Assembly: GCA_963784995.1 (NCBI GenBank) | Contig: CAWATZ010000001.1 | Location: 904,452-968,451 of the forward strand | Origin: CAWATZ01 sp963784995 | GTDB taxonomy: Bacteria > Planctomycetota > Planctomycetia > Gemmatales > Gemmataceae | Direction of reading: 5' to 3' | DNA length: 64,000 bases | Shown: piece by piece, positions 54,757 through 64,000 of the stretch | How positions within the stretch are numbered: position 1 is the stretch's first letter | How the letters are laid out: every line of letters starts with the position of its first letter | Translations under genes and position numbers: made by a program | Notes under the pieces: generated by a model | What the model saw: only the letters and a program-made list of their open reading frames with translations | What the model was told of the DNA's origin: nothing | The model's database searches: none

Positions 54757-55321
54757 CTATGCCAGCCTGAGCGACTGAAGAATCCCGAAGGCCTTTCCGC
54801 CGAGGTCGGTGCTGAAATCGGCGCGTACCGCCGTGACCAGCGTGACCACGGACGTCGTGACCCCGCTGGCCGCCTCGATCTGTCGGAACGCCGCGTCCTC
54901 CGTACGGGACGACATACCGCCGCACGCATCCACCGGCACGTAGGCCCGGTAACCAGCGGCGATCGCGTCGCGGACGGCGTGCAGCACCACCGCCTCGGTC
55001 GCGAAGCCGGCGATGACCAGATGCTGCCGGCCGGTTGCGGCAATCGCGGCGCGCGTCGCTTCATCCAGGAACGGGCTGGCCGACACGCGCGGATATCTGC
55101 GCCACGCCTTGCGTCTCCCGCGCCAGCTCCGGGATCAACTCGGGCCGCTGCCCGCCTTCCGGCACGACGCTGAGGTGCATCGGAAGGTGCAACAGGCGGG
55201 CGACCTGTGCGAGCACGACCGCGGAGCGGGTCAGCGCGTCAGGCGGATTGGTTTTGCTCCGGGCCACGATCTGCGGCTGCAGATCGGCGAACAATACCTG
55301 AACGGTTTTGGGATCAAGCAT
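54757..55321 (-). CDS. Isochorismatase-like protein, right arm, frameshifted in the middle
   Basis: The C-terminal half (SASPFLDEATR to ILQSLRLA) is intact here. One extra base near 55094 (CAGATATCC against CAATATCC) breaks the frame after ETQGVAQ. Complementary to the lesion in the left arm. Confidence 0.85.
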
Positions 55322-55352
55322 TATGATGGCACCCCCTTATGGACGGCTGCGT

Positions 55353-55422
55353 AGTTAGCCCGACGCGCAAGCGAGGGTTCGCCGCTCTTTACGCCACGAC
55401 CCTCGCTTGCGCGTCGGGCTAA
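55353..55422. terminator. Palindrome, right arm
   Basis: Mirror of 48128-48197. Confidence 0.6.
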
Positions 55423-55433
55423 CGGCGCAGAGA

Positions 55434-55943
55434 TCAATAGCCAGAGTGAGTGTGGACCTGTGCGGGAGCGCTCAGCCACAAGCGGCAATATGCATCAAGC
55501 TGCCGAGTCCATGCCTGCTCGCCGCTGGCGAAACCGACGTAGCCATCCGGGCGCACCAGGAATACGCCGTCCGACCGGCCGAAAACTGTCTGGAAGCGCT
55601 CGCTGGCCGCTTCCGGCGCAGGCGCCACCTCGACAACGCCAATGAGCTTCTGCCACGGCTGCACGGCAGCGTACAGATCGGCAGGGGCCGCTGCCGACGC
55701 TGCGAAACGCACGGCCAGGAGCGTGAACCGGGACGGATCGAGCAAGCGGAACAGGGTCCTTTCCTGCCAGCCAGCGCCACCTTCGCTGTGATAGCGCACC
55801 GGCAGGTCCGGCACGCGGTCGCCGGCACGTAGCTCTTCCTGCAAGTAGGTGGCGGACAGCGGACTGTCCCGATAGCCGATCGCAAGCTGGCACATCCGAG
55901 TAGCGATCGTGTCCTGAGCCCTCGCGGCTTCTTGAGCCCAGGG
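55434..55943 (-). pseudogene. FAD-dependent monooxygenase 3' part, right arm
   Basis: Same as 47607-48116 except one residue (EVAPAPEAA for EVAPALEAA). The target duplication AGCCCAGGG is at 55935-55943. Confidence 0.85.
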
Positions 55944-56027
55944 GGCTTTGCACAATAACCTCCCGCCCCACCCCCGGTTTTTGTGCAGAATGGTGGGTTT
56001 TTGTGCAGGACAACGGCGAGTGAAAAC

Positions 56028-56255
56028 ATGACACTGACAGATGACTTGTTGTCGCTGGCGGAGGCGGGAAGTAACCTCACTAAGACGATGATGCTCTCTG
56101 AGGTACTACATCCAAAGTGGGATCGTCCGCATCCAAAATGGCAGTCATTTGTGCCATGCACATTGCGTACCGCATGGACGAGTTTGTCTCTTGAAGCGAG
56201 GTTGGCGGTCTACATTACTGCTTACAACGCATTTATGGCATCTGAATTAGACTAA
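56028..56255 (+). CDS. Small hypothetical protein, right arm
   Basis: Same 75-residue protein as 47295-47522. Confidence 0.5.
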   Translation: MTLTDDLLSLAEAGSNLTKTMMLSEVLHPKWDRPHPKWQSFVPCTLRTAWTSLSLEARLAVYITAYNAFMASELD

Positions 56256-56900
56256 AGACCCTGGTAAGACGCACGGCACTTTCCCATCCTTCGTCATCTC
56301 TTCAATGACTCGGCTAACATGGTCAGTCTGCTGTACCGTCATGTCGATTAAGTGGGCGATCGTCAATGCCGAGTAGACATACTGGCCACGCGGATGGTCT
56401 AGCCGCTGCGTCTGGATCGTCTCCTCTGCTAGGTTGGCATTTACCATGTGGATGTAGTTTTTCGGGAGCCAAAGATTGTTGCATCGGTCACTGATTGATC
56501 GTTCTTCAAACGAAAGACCCTTACGAGGGTTGTCAAAATCCAGGTCATGGGCGAAATCGTTGCGGACGCCCCTCATGATATGGAGATCGTGGTAGGTGTG
56601 TGGACCAATCACTTTCATGGCGAATGCCAAGTCAATTTTCGCGCTAAACGAACCAAGCGGAGGGTTTGCGGATTGAAACAGCCTATCGAAAAGAGTGCTG
56701 CCCTTTGGTACTGCCATGTCGCAGAGACGCGACTTGACCGCCTTCTCTAAGAAAGCATCCACATACGCAGCACTCAGCAGCGCTACTCCCCTATCCGACT
56801 CGCGATCAAGCTCCATTCGGATTCTGTGGAACCGAATGGCGGCATCCGGGATGGCTTTGCTGGCAGCATCGGTGGTCGGTGGTGGTGGCGCATCAGACAC
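56247..56900 (-). CDS. MltR-like protein, right arm
   Basis: Same 217-residue protein as the left-arm copy at 46650. Confidence 0.75.
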   Translation of the reverse strand: MSDAPPPPTTDAASKAIPDAAIRFHRIRMELDRESDRGVALLSAAYVDAFLEKAVKSRLCDMAVPKGSTLFDRLFQSANPPLGSFSAKIDLAFAMKVIGPHTYHDLHIMRGVRNDFAHDLDFDNPRKGLSFEERSISDRCNNLWLPKNYIHMVNANLAEETIQTQRLDHPRGQYVYSALTIAHLIDMTVQQTDHVSRVIEEMTKDGKVPCVLPGSLV

Positions 56901-56910
56901 GTCATTGTCC

Positions 56911-57153
56911 TCACATGCTGGAATTAGTTGTCCGCATGAACGGCACGGGACACCCAGACTCTTGAAGTTCCTCCTTCGCCACTTGCCGCAGCCGTTCCCT
57001 TATCCACGCCGACAAGTCCAGCCCGGCAAGTTCTGCTGCCGCCCGGAACACTTGCTTCTCTGCCTCTGCTATCCGGATGTCCAAGCGGATGCCCTTGATG
57101 TTGTCTGGCCCCTTGCGGGGCCTACCGCGTTTCGCCCTTCGGGTGGTAGTCAT
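56911..57153 (-). CDS. Ribbon-helix-helix protein, right arm
   Basis: Same 80-residue protein as 46397-46639. Confidence 0.8.
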   Translation of the reverse strand: MTTTRRAKRGRPRKGPDNIKGIRLDIRIAEAEKQVFRAAAELAGLDLSAWIRERLRQVAKEELQESGCPVPFMRTTNSSM

Positions 57154-57550
57154 TCTGTAAGCGTACAGACAAAAAACCGAAAATCAAGGTGGTTTAGCCG
57201 CTCACGCGGCCCGGAAACTCCTCTCTCGGAAGGCTGATCCGCCGGCTCCCGACGTGGCCCACGCGAAGTTGGTGGTCGGAGCAAGATGGCGAGGTCCAGC
57301 CTCGGTCCGCGGAATTCTTCGTGCTTTCCGGCTCCGGTCGCGGTAATCTGATGAGCATTCGCGCGATGCGGTGTCGCGCCCACCATCGAGGAACCGACGA
57401 CAAGCGACCCGTGGCCCGAAAGAGGGCGGCGGGCCGCCCGCCGCCATGCGCCCCCCCGGGCGTGCGGCCCTACCGTCGTTGGTCGTGGTCCCTGTGGCAC
57501 GACCGAGTGCCGTCCACCCACGCGCCTCCACCCACGCAAGGAGTTTTCAA

Positions 57551-58177
57551 ATGTTTCGCCAAGCACTTTGTGTTATCGTGACGCTCCTCACCATCCCGTC
57601 GATCTCCCGTGCCGAATTCATCATCACCATCGCTCAAGAAGGCGCAGACGTCGTTGCCTCTTATTCCGGCAGCATAAACACGGCCGGCCTCTCCTTCATC
57701 GGCCCTGCCGAAGAAGGCTACGAAGGCATCGAACCATACGGCGCCTTATTCGGGACCGCCACGGGTACCTTCACCTTTTGGACGGGCATCACTGGCCCTT
57801 CGAGCATCGGCGTCACTAACGTATGGGAAGCCTCTAGCGTGGCGACGGGCGACGTAGTTTTCTTCGACGGGTCCGCAGGTCAGATTGGTTTCTCCGAGGG
57901 ATATATCAGCGGCACCACCATCACCGGCACCATGACATGGGACAACGCCACCATCGGCAGCCTCGGCCTAACCCCCGGCACATACACATGGACGTGGGGG
58001 TCTGGGGCAGATGCGGATTCCCTCGTCGTGGACATTGAAGCCCCGGCTCCGCCGTCCGCCGTTCCCGAACCCTCGACCCTCACCCTCCTCGGCACGGCCG
58101 CCGTCACGGGCCTCGGATTCTTCGGCTGGCGGCGGCGGAAACCGGCAGCGGCGTGCCCCCGCCTGCCCATCGACTGA
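57551..58177 (+). CDS. PEP-CTERM protein, right arm
   Basis: Differs from the left-arm protein by Tyr for Cys in GTYTWTWG; start, sorting signal and ribosome site are the same. Confidence 0.9.
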   Translation: MFRQALCVIVTLLTIPSISRAEFIITIAQEGADVVASYSGSINTAGLSFIGPAEEGYEGIEPYGALFGTATGTFTFWTGITGPSSIGVTNVWEASSVATGDVVFFDGSAGQIGFSEGYISGTTITGTMTWDNATIGSLGLTPGTYTWTWGSGADADSLVVDIEAPAPPSAVPEPSTLTLLGTAAVTGLGFFGWRRRKPAAACPRLPID

Positions 58178-58183
58178 TTCATC

Positions 58184-58208
58184 CGGCCACCTTCGGGGTG
58201 GCCTTTTT
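58184..58208 (+). terminator. Rho-independent terminator of the PEP-CTERM gene, right arm
   Basis: GGCCACCTTCGGGGTGGCC followed by TTTTT. Confidence 0.9.
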
Positions 58209-58436
58209 CGTTGCCTTGCGGACAACACGGGCGAGCGAATAGAACGACCGGGGCATCCTGCTATGCGGTGTCAGGGCTTGGTACAGCCGGAGGAGGACCG
58301 GCCAGCACGATCACCAGGGCTGTCGTCATGGTGTTCGCTCCCTCGCGTGAGCTTTGTACAATAACCCCCTGCCCCACCCCCGGTTTTTGTGCAGGATAGG
58401 GGGTTTTTGTGTAGAGCGAGGTTATTGTGCAAAGCC

Positions 58437-59533
58437 AGCCCAGGGGCCGACGTTCCCGGAGCCGATGACGTTTGTCATCCCCTCCGTCTTGGCCAGCACG
58501 TCGCGTATCACGGGGAGCCGCTCCTGCTCGTACGTGTCGAGCAACGCGGGGGGTGCCTGCCCCTTGAGCACCAGGGCCAGCTTCCAGGCCAGGTTGATCA
58601 TGTCCTGGATGCCCGTGTTCATGCCCTGAGCCCGGCCGGGCTGTGGATGTGGGCCGAGTCCCCGCCGAGAAGCAGGCGGCCAACCTTGAGGGCGCCACCA
58701 TCCGGCTGTTGATGCGGAACCAGGAGCTCCAGCTCATGTCCCGGAACCGCGCCGGGATGGGCGAGCGCTGGTCGTAGATCGCTTGCAGCTCCTCGAGCGC
58801 CGGTGCCGTGTCCTTGCTGGGCCGGCTGAGCGGGTTGCTGGCCATCAGGCGGAAGCGCCGGTTGCCCATGGGGAACAGGCCCAGGAAGCCGTGTGCGGAG
58901 GAGAATACGTGGAGATCGGTCTCGGCGAGTTCGCCATCGATGTGCAGGTCGCCCAGGGCGTACTGCTCGTCGCGGGTCTTCCCCTCGAACGGAAGGTCGA
59001 GGGTGGCCCGCACGATGCTGTGCGCGCCCTCGGCGCTGATGAGCCAGGACGCTTGCGCCTGCTCCAGCCGGCCGTCGCCGTGGCGCAGCACGACCCTCAC
59101 CGGGTTCGGTTCGGAGGAGAGCACGTCCTGCGCCAGCCCAACGAGTTCGACGCCGCGCTCGATCCGGACCCCCTGCTTCTCGACCGCCGTGCGCAGGATA
59201 CGCTCGGTCTCGGCCTGCGAAATGAACAGGAGGTAGTGATAGCGGCTGTCGATCCGCGTGAAGTCGAGTCGCACCCGCAAGCGGGTACCCGCGCTTGCCT
59301 CCGCCATAGAAGCTGGCGGCGAGGCCGGGGTTGCCAATCCGGACCATCTCGTCCGCCAGGCCGCGCAGCTCGAGCAACTCCAGCGTGCGCGCCTGTACGC
59401 CGACGGCACGGGACGTCGTCGGGGGAGCGGCCTGCTTGTCGATGATGCGGACGGCGATGCCCAGGCGGGACAGTTCCAGCGCGGCTGCCAGTCCGGTTGG
59501 CCCGGCGCCGACAATCAATACTCGATCTGGCAT
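58437..59533 (-). pseudogene. FAD-dependent monooxygenase 5' part, right arm
   Basis: Same structure as 44016-45114. It differs at KQAAPPTTSRAV (left TQAAPPPTSRAV), LAQDVLSS (LAEHVLSS) and ARFRDMSW (ARLRDMSW). The mini-palindrome at 59271-59290 has a slightly different indel, so the frame is lost in a different way. The second shift near 58690 reads APSRLAACF against GASKLAACF. Confidence 0.85.
59271..59290. repeat. Mini-palindrome in the right-arm monooxygenase
   Basis: GCACCCGCAAGCGGGTACCC, mirror of 44261-44278. Confidence 0.75.
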
Positions 59534-60159
59534 GGTGTGTCTCCTCATCTGAAGGTTTCAGGACCGCCCAAGGCCGTTCGCTGATTGAAAATAGACAGAG
59601 ATCGACCGCCAATATCCGCCTCGGCCCGCCAAGTTTGGCGGATTAGGATGTCGGCGCAAATATTTATCATTGCATTGTTTGCGCCAACAGATGTCTCGGT
59701 CCGCCAATCCCGCACAGCACCTGGGAGCGGCCGCCAACCTCCCCTAGCGCACACATTTTCAACAAGCGAACGGCCCTGAGGCGGTCCTCCGACGGCTTCC
59801 TCTTGCCCTTACCTGCTACCCCTAAAGCGAGGGCCGTGCCGGCAAGACGAAATCTGTCGCTTCGCATCGTAAAGACGGCATCGAGAGGGACTTGTGGATC
59901 GGATGGGTCGAGCCGGTTTGCGGCGAGGACTGGAAGTGCGAGGTGGGAAGTGCCGCCAGGCCGGTACAGCTGCCGGCGGGCCGGCACTACTCAGCCTTCT
60001 GCGGAAACCTGCTGGCGTTGATCCCGGTGCTGTAGCGCTTCGCGCTGACCGAAAGGATGGAGCGGACGAATAATCGGTGGAGCGGACCGAGGCGCACAAC
60101 GGATCTTGACTTAGCCACTTCGGGCGATGTGACCGACGGCGCAAAGTTGCTGCCTCGGT
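59534..60159. other. Stretch without a supported gene, right arm
   Basis: Mirror of 43390-44015, with visible differences at 60085-60140. Confidence 0.45.
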
Positions 60160-60444
60160 TCAGAGAGGCTCAGGCAGAAGCAGGAGAAGGCTTAATCGGG
60201 GACGTTCAGGGTTTCCGCCAGTACAAACCCTGAATGTCCCCGATACTTCCGAACGGCCGTGGCCGCGGCGGTCATGCGCAACGCAGCGGTAGCCGCGGTC
60301 GGCCAGGAAGAGCATCTGGTCCTCGAAGGCGTCCGCGCTGAGCGGCCAGCCGTGGCTGAAGACGACAGGCCGTCCCGTGCCCCAGTCCTTGTAGTAGAGG
60401 TCGATGGGCCGGGCGTTTTCTTCACCGACACGGACGTACGGCAT
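60160..60444 (-). pseudogene. Truncated chloroperoxidase-type hydrolase, right arm
   Basis: Same fragment and same palindrome junction as 43105-43389. Confidence 0.8.
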
Positions 60445-60602
60445 TGCGATTCTCCAGGTGCGATGCGCCGAGGGAACGTCGGGCCAGCTTTCGGCTGCCG
60501 GTCCGCGACGCCCGCTGAGTACTCGGACACGATCGGTTCGCGCCTTTCCCCCTCTCCGCCGAGGGGAGAGGGGAGAGGTAATATGCAACCCCGGCCGGCT
60601 GA

Positions 60603-61357
60603 TTAGATCTGGGCGGCGCCGCCGTCCACGAACAGGTCGGCCCCGGTCACGTAGCTGCTGTCGTCGGACGCCAGGAACACCACGGCCTTCGCGATCTCAT
60701 CCGGCGTGCCGGCGCGTCCCAGCGGCGTGGTCGAGGCCGCCTGCGCCTCGAACGCCTTGATCTGCTCGTCACTCATCCCCAGTTCGTTCTTGTACGCGGG
60801 CGTGACGACCGTGCCGGGGCTCACCACGTTCACGCGGATGTTCCTCCCCTTGAGGTCCACCGCCCAGGTGCGGGCGAACGACCGGAGCGCCGCCTTGGTC
60901 GCCGCGTACACGCCGAAGCCGGGCATCCCTTTGACCGAGACCATCGAGCCGTTGATCACGATGGAGCCCCCCGCGGCCATGAGCGGCAGCGCCTTCTGCA
61001 CGGTGAACAGTGTCCCCTTCACGTTGATGCCGAAGTACTTATCGAAGTGCTCCTCGGTGATTTCGCCGAGCGGTACGAACGCCCCGCCGCCAGCGTTGGC
61101 GAAGAGGACGTCCAGCCGCCCGAATTTCTCATGGATCGTCGTGTAGAGGCGGTCGAGGTCGGAAAGGCTCGACACGTCGCCCCGCACGCCAAGGGCGTCC
61201 CGCCCAGCACTTTGACGGCCGCGTCGAGTTCGGCGTTGCGCCGGCCCGTCACGACGACCCGGGCGCCTTCGGAAACGAAGCGCTTCGCGGTCGCGAGGCC
61301 GAGCCCGCTGGTTCCGCCCGTAACGAGGGTGATTTTGCCCGCGAGTTTCGCAGCCAT
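60603..61357 (-). CDS. Short-chain dehydrogenase, right arm, one frameshift
   Basis: Here the C-terminus is complete (TTPLGRAGTPDEIAKAVVFL to VDGGAAQI). Only the shared shift near 61200 (LGGTPLACG) remains. The best template for this gene. Confidence 0.88.
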
Positions 61358-61403
61358 GTTGCGTCGTCCCTTGCATTGGGAGTTGTGTGATCGGCCCGGT
61401 CGG

Positions 61404-62051
61404 CTACTTCATGGCCTTCACGGCCTCGTCGGTCGTCAGGACCGCGTTGGCCAGGAAGCCGTAGTTGATGACGGCCGCCCTGTAGCCGTCGCCGATCTCG
61501 GGGTGTCGGGGCCCGGCCGTCGCGTCCTTCACCACGGCGATCTCGAAACCCTGCTCCAGCAGTTCGCGCAGGTGGCTCTCCACGCAGAGGTTCGCCAGCA
61601 TCCCGGCCAGGATCACCTTGTCGATACGGCGCTTTCGCAATTGCAGGACCAGGTCGTTGGTCTGCGGGCCCCACACCTTGTGCGGGCTGACAACAACCGT
61701 TTTGCCGTCCTCAATGAAGGGCTTGTAGCGGTCGAGCCAGTCGGCCCCGGAGCCGGCAAAGCCCTCGACGCCGAGCGGGTCGGGGCGGAAGAACTCCTTG
61801 CCCTCCAGCATCGACTTCTCGACGGCCCCGCCGAACCGCCACGCCTGGTCGTGGGGGTAGAGGTAGTGGGGCGAGATGAAGACCCCGTAGTCCCGTTCTT
61901 TCGCGGCCTTGAAGAGCCGCGCGAGGTTCTCGATGGTGCCGTTCTCCCGGACGCTGGCGCCGACCAGCCCCCACGAGACGCCCTTCTCGCTCAGGACGTC
62001 GTTCTGCGGGTCGATCACCACCAGCGCCGTGTCGGACTTGCTGAAATCCAT
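61404..62051 (-). CDS. Isochorismatase-type cysteine hydrolase, right arm
   Basis: Intact; differs from the left arm by Asp for Gln near the start (MDFSKSD/MQFSKSD) and FFRPD for FYRPD. Confidence 0.9.
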   Translation of the reverse strand: MDFSKSDTALVVIDPQNDVLSEKGVSWGLVGASVRENGTIENLARLFKAAKERDYGVFISPHYLYPHDQAWRFGGAVEKSMLEGKEFFRPDPLGVEGFAGSGADWLDRYKPFIEDGKTVVVSPHKVWGPQTNDLVLQLRKRRIDKVILAGMLANLCVESHLRELLEQGFEIAVVKDATAGPRHPEIGDGYRAAVINYGFLANAVLTTDEAVKAMK

Positions 62052-62053
62052 CG

Positions 62054-62680
62054 TCATGCTCCTTGTGGCTTGTCTTTTCCGGATCGCAGTCGCGCGACCT
62101 CGGCCTCCAGTTCGGCGATCCGGGCCTGGTACTCCTCGATCACCGGGGCGACCTGCCGCTCCGAGAACCGGCGGTGGATGTGCTGGGGGCAGTTCACGTC
62201 CCAGGCCTCGATCGCGAACAGGATCGCGCGCTCGGCCTCGGCGGGGTATTCCCGGTCGCGGAGTTTCTCCAGCAGGGCGGCGTCCCCCTCGACCACGCGC
62301 GCGGCGCCCCAGACCTTGATCCGCCGGCTGTTGGCGTAATCCATCAGGAAGAGGAACGCCTTCGGGTTCTCACTCAGGTTGCCCAGCGTCACGTACTGCT
62401 GGTTGCCGCCGAAGTCGGCGAAGCCCAGCGTCCGCTCGTCGATGGCCTTCAAGAAGCCGGGTGGGCCGCCGCGGTACTGGATGTAGGGCTGCCCCGCGGC
62501 GTTGGCGGTGCCCAGATAGAACATGTCCAGGTCGGCCAGGAAGGCGGCCAGGTCCGGGGTGACGGTCGTCCGCCAGCCGCGCCCCTGCTCCATGCGAGCG
62601 TAACTCTGCCGCGAGCCCCTGGCTTGCTGGACCGCCTTGACCGCCGGGGTGAAGGCGACGTCACTCGGGTACGTTCGCAT
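62054..62680 (-). CDS. Pyridoxamine 5'-phosphate oxidase-family protein, right arm, intact
   Basis: 208 residues without a frame break: MRTYPSDVAFTPAVKAVQQA to ARLRSGKDKPQGA. GGAGG lies just upstream of the ATG. Residue differences from the left arm: GGPPGFL/GGPSGFL and FLMDYA/FLIDYA. Confidence 0.9.
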   Translation of the reverse strand: MRTYPSDVAFTPAVKAVQQARGSRQSYARMEQGRGWRTTVTPDLAAFLADLDMFYLGTANAAGQPYIQYRGGPPGFLKAIDERTLGFADFGGNQQYVTLGNLSENPKAFLFLMDYANSRRIKVWGAARVVEGDAALLEKLRDREYPAEAERAILFAIEAWDVNCPQHIHRRFSERQVAPVIEEYQARIAELEAEVARLRSGKDKPQGA

Positions 62681-62694
62681 GACTGCGCCTCCGG

Positions 62695-63570
62695 TTACCG
62701 CCTTGCGTGCTTGCCAAGGAACGCGCGCATCAACCCGGCGATGGTGTCGCCCTCGGTCTCCAGGGCGAAGTGGCCGGCGTCCAGCAAGTGGTACTCCAGC
62801 GTCTTCAGGTCGCGCCGGTACGGCTCGGCCCCGGCGGCCGGGAAGATCTGGTCGTTCTTGCCCCAGGCGATGAGCATCGGCGGCTGGTGCTTGCGGAAGT
62901 AATTCTGCCAACTCGGGTAGAGCGGGGGGTTACTGCCGTAGCTGAGGAACAGGTCGAGCTGGATCTCGTCGTTGCCCGGCCGGTCCAGCAGGAACTGGTC
63001 GTGCGCCGCGCCGTCGGGGCTGACCAGCTCGGGATTCGGCACCCCGGTCGTGTACTGCCACCGGGTGGCCTCGTAGGTGAGCAGGTTGCGGATCGCGTCG
63101 CGCTTCTGCCGGTTGTTGGGCTCCCGCCAGTAGGCCTTGATCGGTTCCCAGAAGGGGTTGTCCAGCCCCTCGTCGTAGGCGTTACCGTTCTGCACCACGA
63201 TGGCGGTAACTCGCTCCGGGTGCGCGGACGCCAGCCGGAAACCGACCGGCGCTCCGTAGTCCTGCACGTAGAGGGCGTATTTCGTCAGCTCGACCCTCTC
63301 GGTGAACTCGTCGATCACCCTGGCGAGGTTGTCAAACGTGTAGCTGAACTGGTCGTGAGGCGGCATCGAGCTGTGGCCGTAGCCGGGGTAGTCCGGGGCG
63401 ACCACGCGGTACTTGCCGGCCAGGGCCGGGATCAGGTTGCGGAACATCTGCGAGCTGGTCGGGAAGCCGTGCAGCAGCAGCACCGCCGGGGCGCCCTTCG
63501 GGCCGGCCTCGCGGTAGAAGACGTCCAGTTCGCCGACTTTTACCGTCTTGTGCGTCACCGTCGTAGTCAT
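62695..63570 (-). CDS. Alpha/beta hydrolase (dehalogenase/epoxide hydrolase type), right arm
   Basis: 291 residues, intact. Differs at KTVKVGELDV (left KTVTVGEQDV) and LAGKYRVV (LAGEYRVV). The catalytic residues are the same. Confidence 0.9.
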   Translation of the reverse strand: MTTTVTHKTVKVGELDVFYREAGPKGAPAVLLLHGFPTSSQMFRNLIPALAGKYRVVAPDYPGYGHSSMPPHDQFSYTFDNLARVIDEFTERVELTKYALYVQDYGAPVGFRLASAHPERVTAIVVQNGNAYDEGLDNPFWEPIKAYWREPNNRQKRDAIRNLLTYEATRWQYTTGVPNPELVSPDGAAHDQFLLDRPGNDEIQLDLFLSYGSNPPLYPSWQNYFRKHQPPMLIAWGKNDQIFPAAGAEPYRRDLKTLEYHLLDAGHFALETEGDTIAGLMRAFLGKHARR

Positions 63571-63627
63571 GGGATGCTCCGGTTCGGGATAGTGCGTTCG
63601 GTTCGACGGGGGCTCACGGAGGGGGCG

Positions 63628-64000
63628 TCACTTCACGGCGGAGAACAGCACGACGAGCCCCTCCGCGATGGTAGGGTGCGTCAGCACCATGTCGCACAGC
63701 GCCGTGTAGGGCAGCCCCGCACCCATCGCGACCTGGACAACGGCCATGACTTCCCCTGCCTCGACTCCGAACGCGGTGAAGCCGAGGACACGGTCGTCGG
63801 GGCCGATCAGGGCCTTCATGAACCCCCGCGTCTCGGAGAGCGTCCCGGCCCGCAACACGGACGCCATCGGTACCTTCGCCAGCCGGTAGGCGGTCCCGTG
63901 CCCCTTGGCCTCCCGCTCGGTCAGCCCGATCCGCGCCAGTTCGGGGGAGGCCGAATTCCTCGCTGCGGCGGAAATAGGAGGCCACCTTGGCGGAGTGGAT
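63628..64000 (-). pseudogene. Pyridine nucleotide-disulfide oxidoreductase remnant, right arm, cut by the window end
   Basis: C-terminal block and part of the N-terminal block of the internally deleted gene at 39391. Several substitutions fall within 60 bp (GAACTGG/GAGCTGG, GGATCGGG/GGGTCGGC, GGGGCACGG/GGGGCGCGG). Confidence 0.75.

Larger units (their letters stand above)
55944..58436. mobile_element. TIR element, right arm copy
   Basis: Ends GGCTTTGCACAATAACC (55944-55960) and complement (58420-58436), target copies at 55935-55943 and 58437-58445. One base longer than the left-arm copy, otherwise nearly identical. Confidence 0.9.
51993..64000 (-). repeat. Giant inverted repeat, right arm (continues beyond the window)
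   Basis: Complement of 39550-51564. The features below are its genes, with what differs from the left arm. Confidence 0.97.

Noticed and set aside
39550..64000. Reading the giant inverted repeat as a composite transposon
   Set aside because: No transposase or defined element ends were found at the inner boundary, and the outer boundary is beyond the window.

Overview
The window is GC-rich bacterial DNA that reads as a planctomycete, probably Gemmataceae- or Isosphaeraceae-like. Signs are ECF sigma factors paired with N-terminal-kinase/TPR Ser/Thr kinases (1-6.2 kb), a GYF_2/zinc-ribbon protein, a PEP-CTERM protein, a cytochrome P450, and many large palindromic repeats. No rRNA, tRNA or CRISPR array was seen. 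Many genes carry single-base frameshifts. The sequence may therefore hold residual long-read indels, and 'broken' genes must be judged with that in mind.

Layout. 0-6.4 kb: two related [P450 end]-ECF sigma-kinase modules. 6.6-17.4 kb: mostly housekeeping and hypothetical genes (RRM protein, ATPase of histidine-kinase type, GYF_2 protein, infC with an AUU start, acyl-ACP desaturase, SIMPL protein, ECF sigma/anti-sigma pair, methyltransferase) separated by palindromic repeats. 17.4-27.8 kb: a same-strand metabolic cluster of DUF202 protein, sulfite-oxidase-type molybdoenzyme, Tat-exported bicupin oxalate decarboxylase, a CydB remnant, a selenocysteine formate dehydrogenase (alpha with in-frame UGA and SECIS hairpin, beta, gamma) and a porin. 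The inferred flow is oxalate to formate plus CO2, then formate to CO2 with electrons passed to the quinone pool. 28-39.9 kb: aldo/keto reductase behind a sigma-54 promoter, HD protein, and a heavily rearranged stretch of truncated or scrambled oxidoreductases, SDRs, TetR regulators and a sigma-54 activator.

39.55-64.0 kb is one giant inverted repeat: two arms of about 12 kb (39550-51564 and 51993-64000, running off the window) around a 428-bp spacer that holds a truncated HNH-type ORF. Each arm carries alpha/beta hydrolase, PPOX-type flavoprotein, cysteine hydrolase, SDR, a truncated hydrolase, a FAD monooxygenase split by a 2.49-kb TIR element, an isochorismatase-like gene, and a hydrolase interrupted by a two-gene cassette. 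The arms differ by scattered substitutions and indels. This means either a diverged real duplication or an assembly join of two variants; the sequence alone cannot decide.

The TIR element (17-bp perfect TIRs, 9-bp target duplication) has no recognisable transposase. Its cargo is a PEP-CTERM protein, an RHH protein, an MltR-like protein and a small convergent ORF. Several families of short palindromes have inserted into coding sequence, including formate dehydrogenase, the anti-sigma protein and the GAFTGA loop of the sigma-54 activator.
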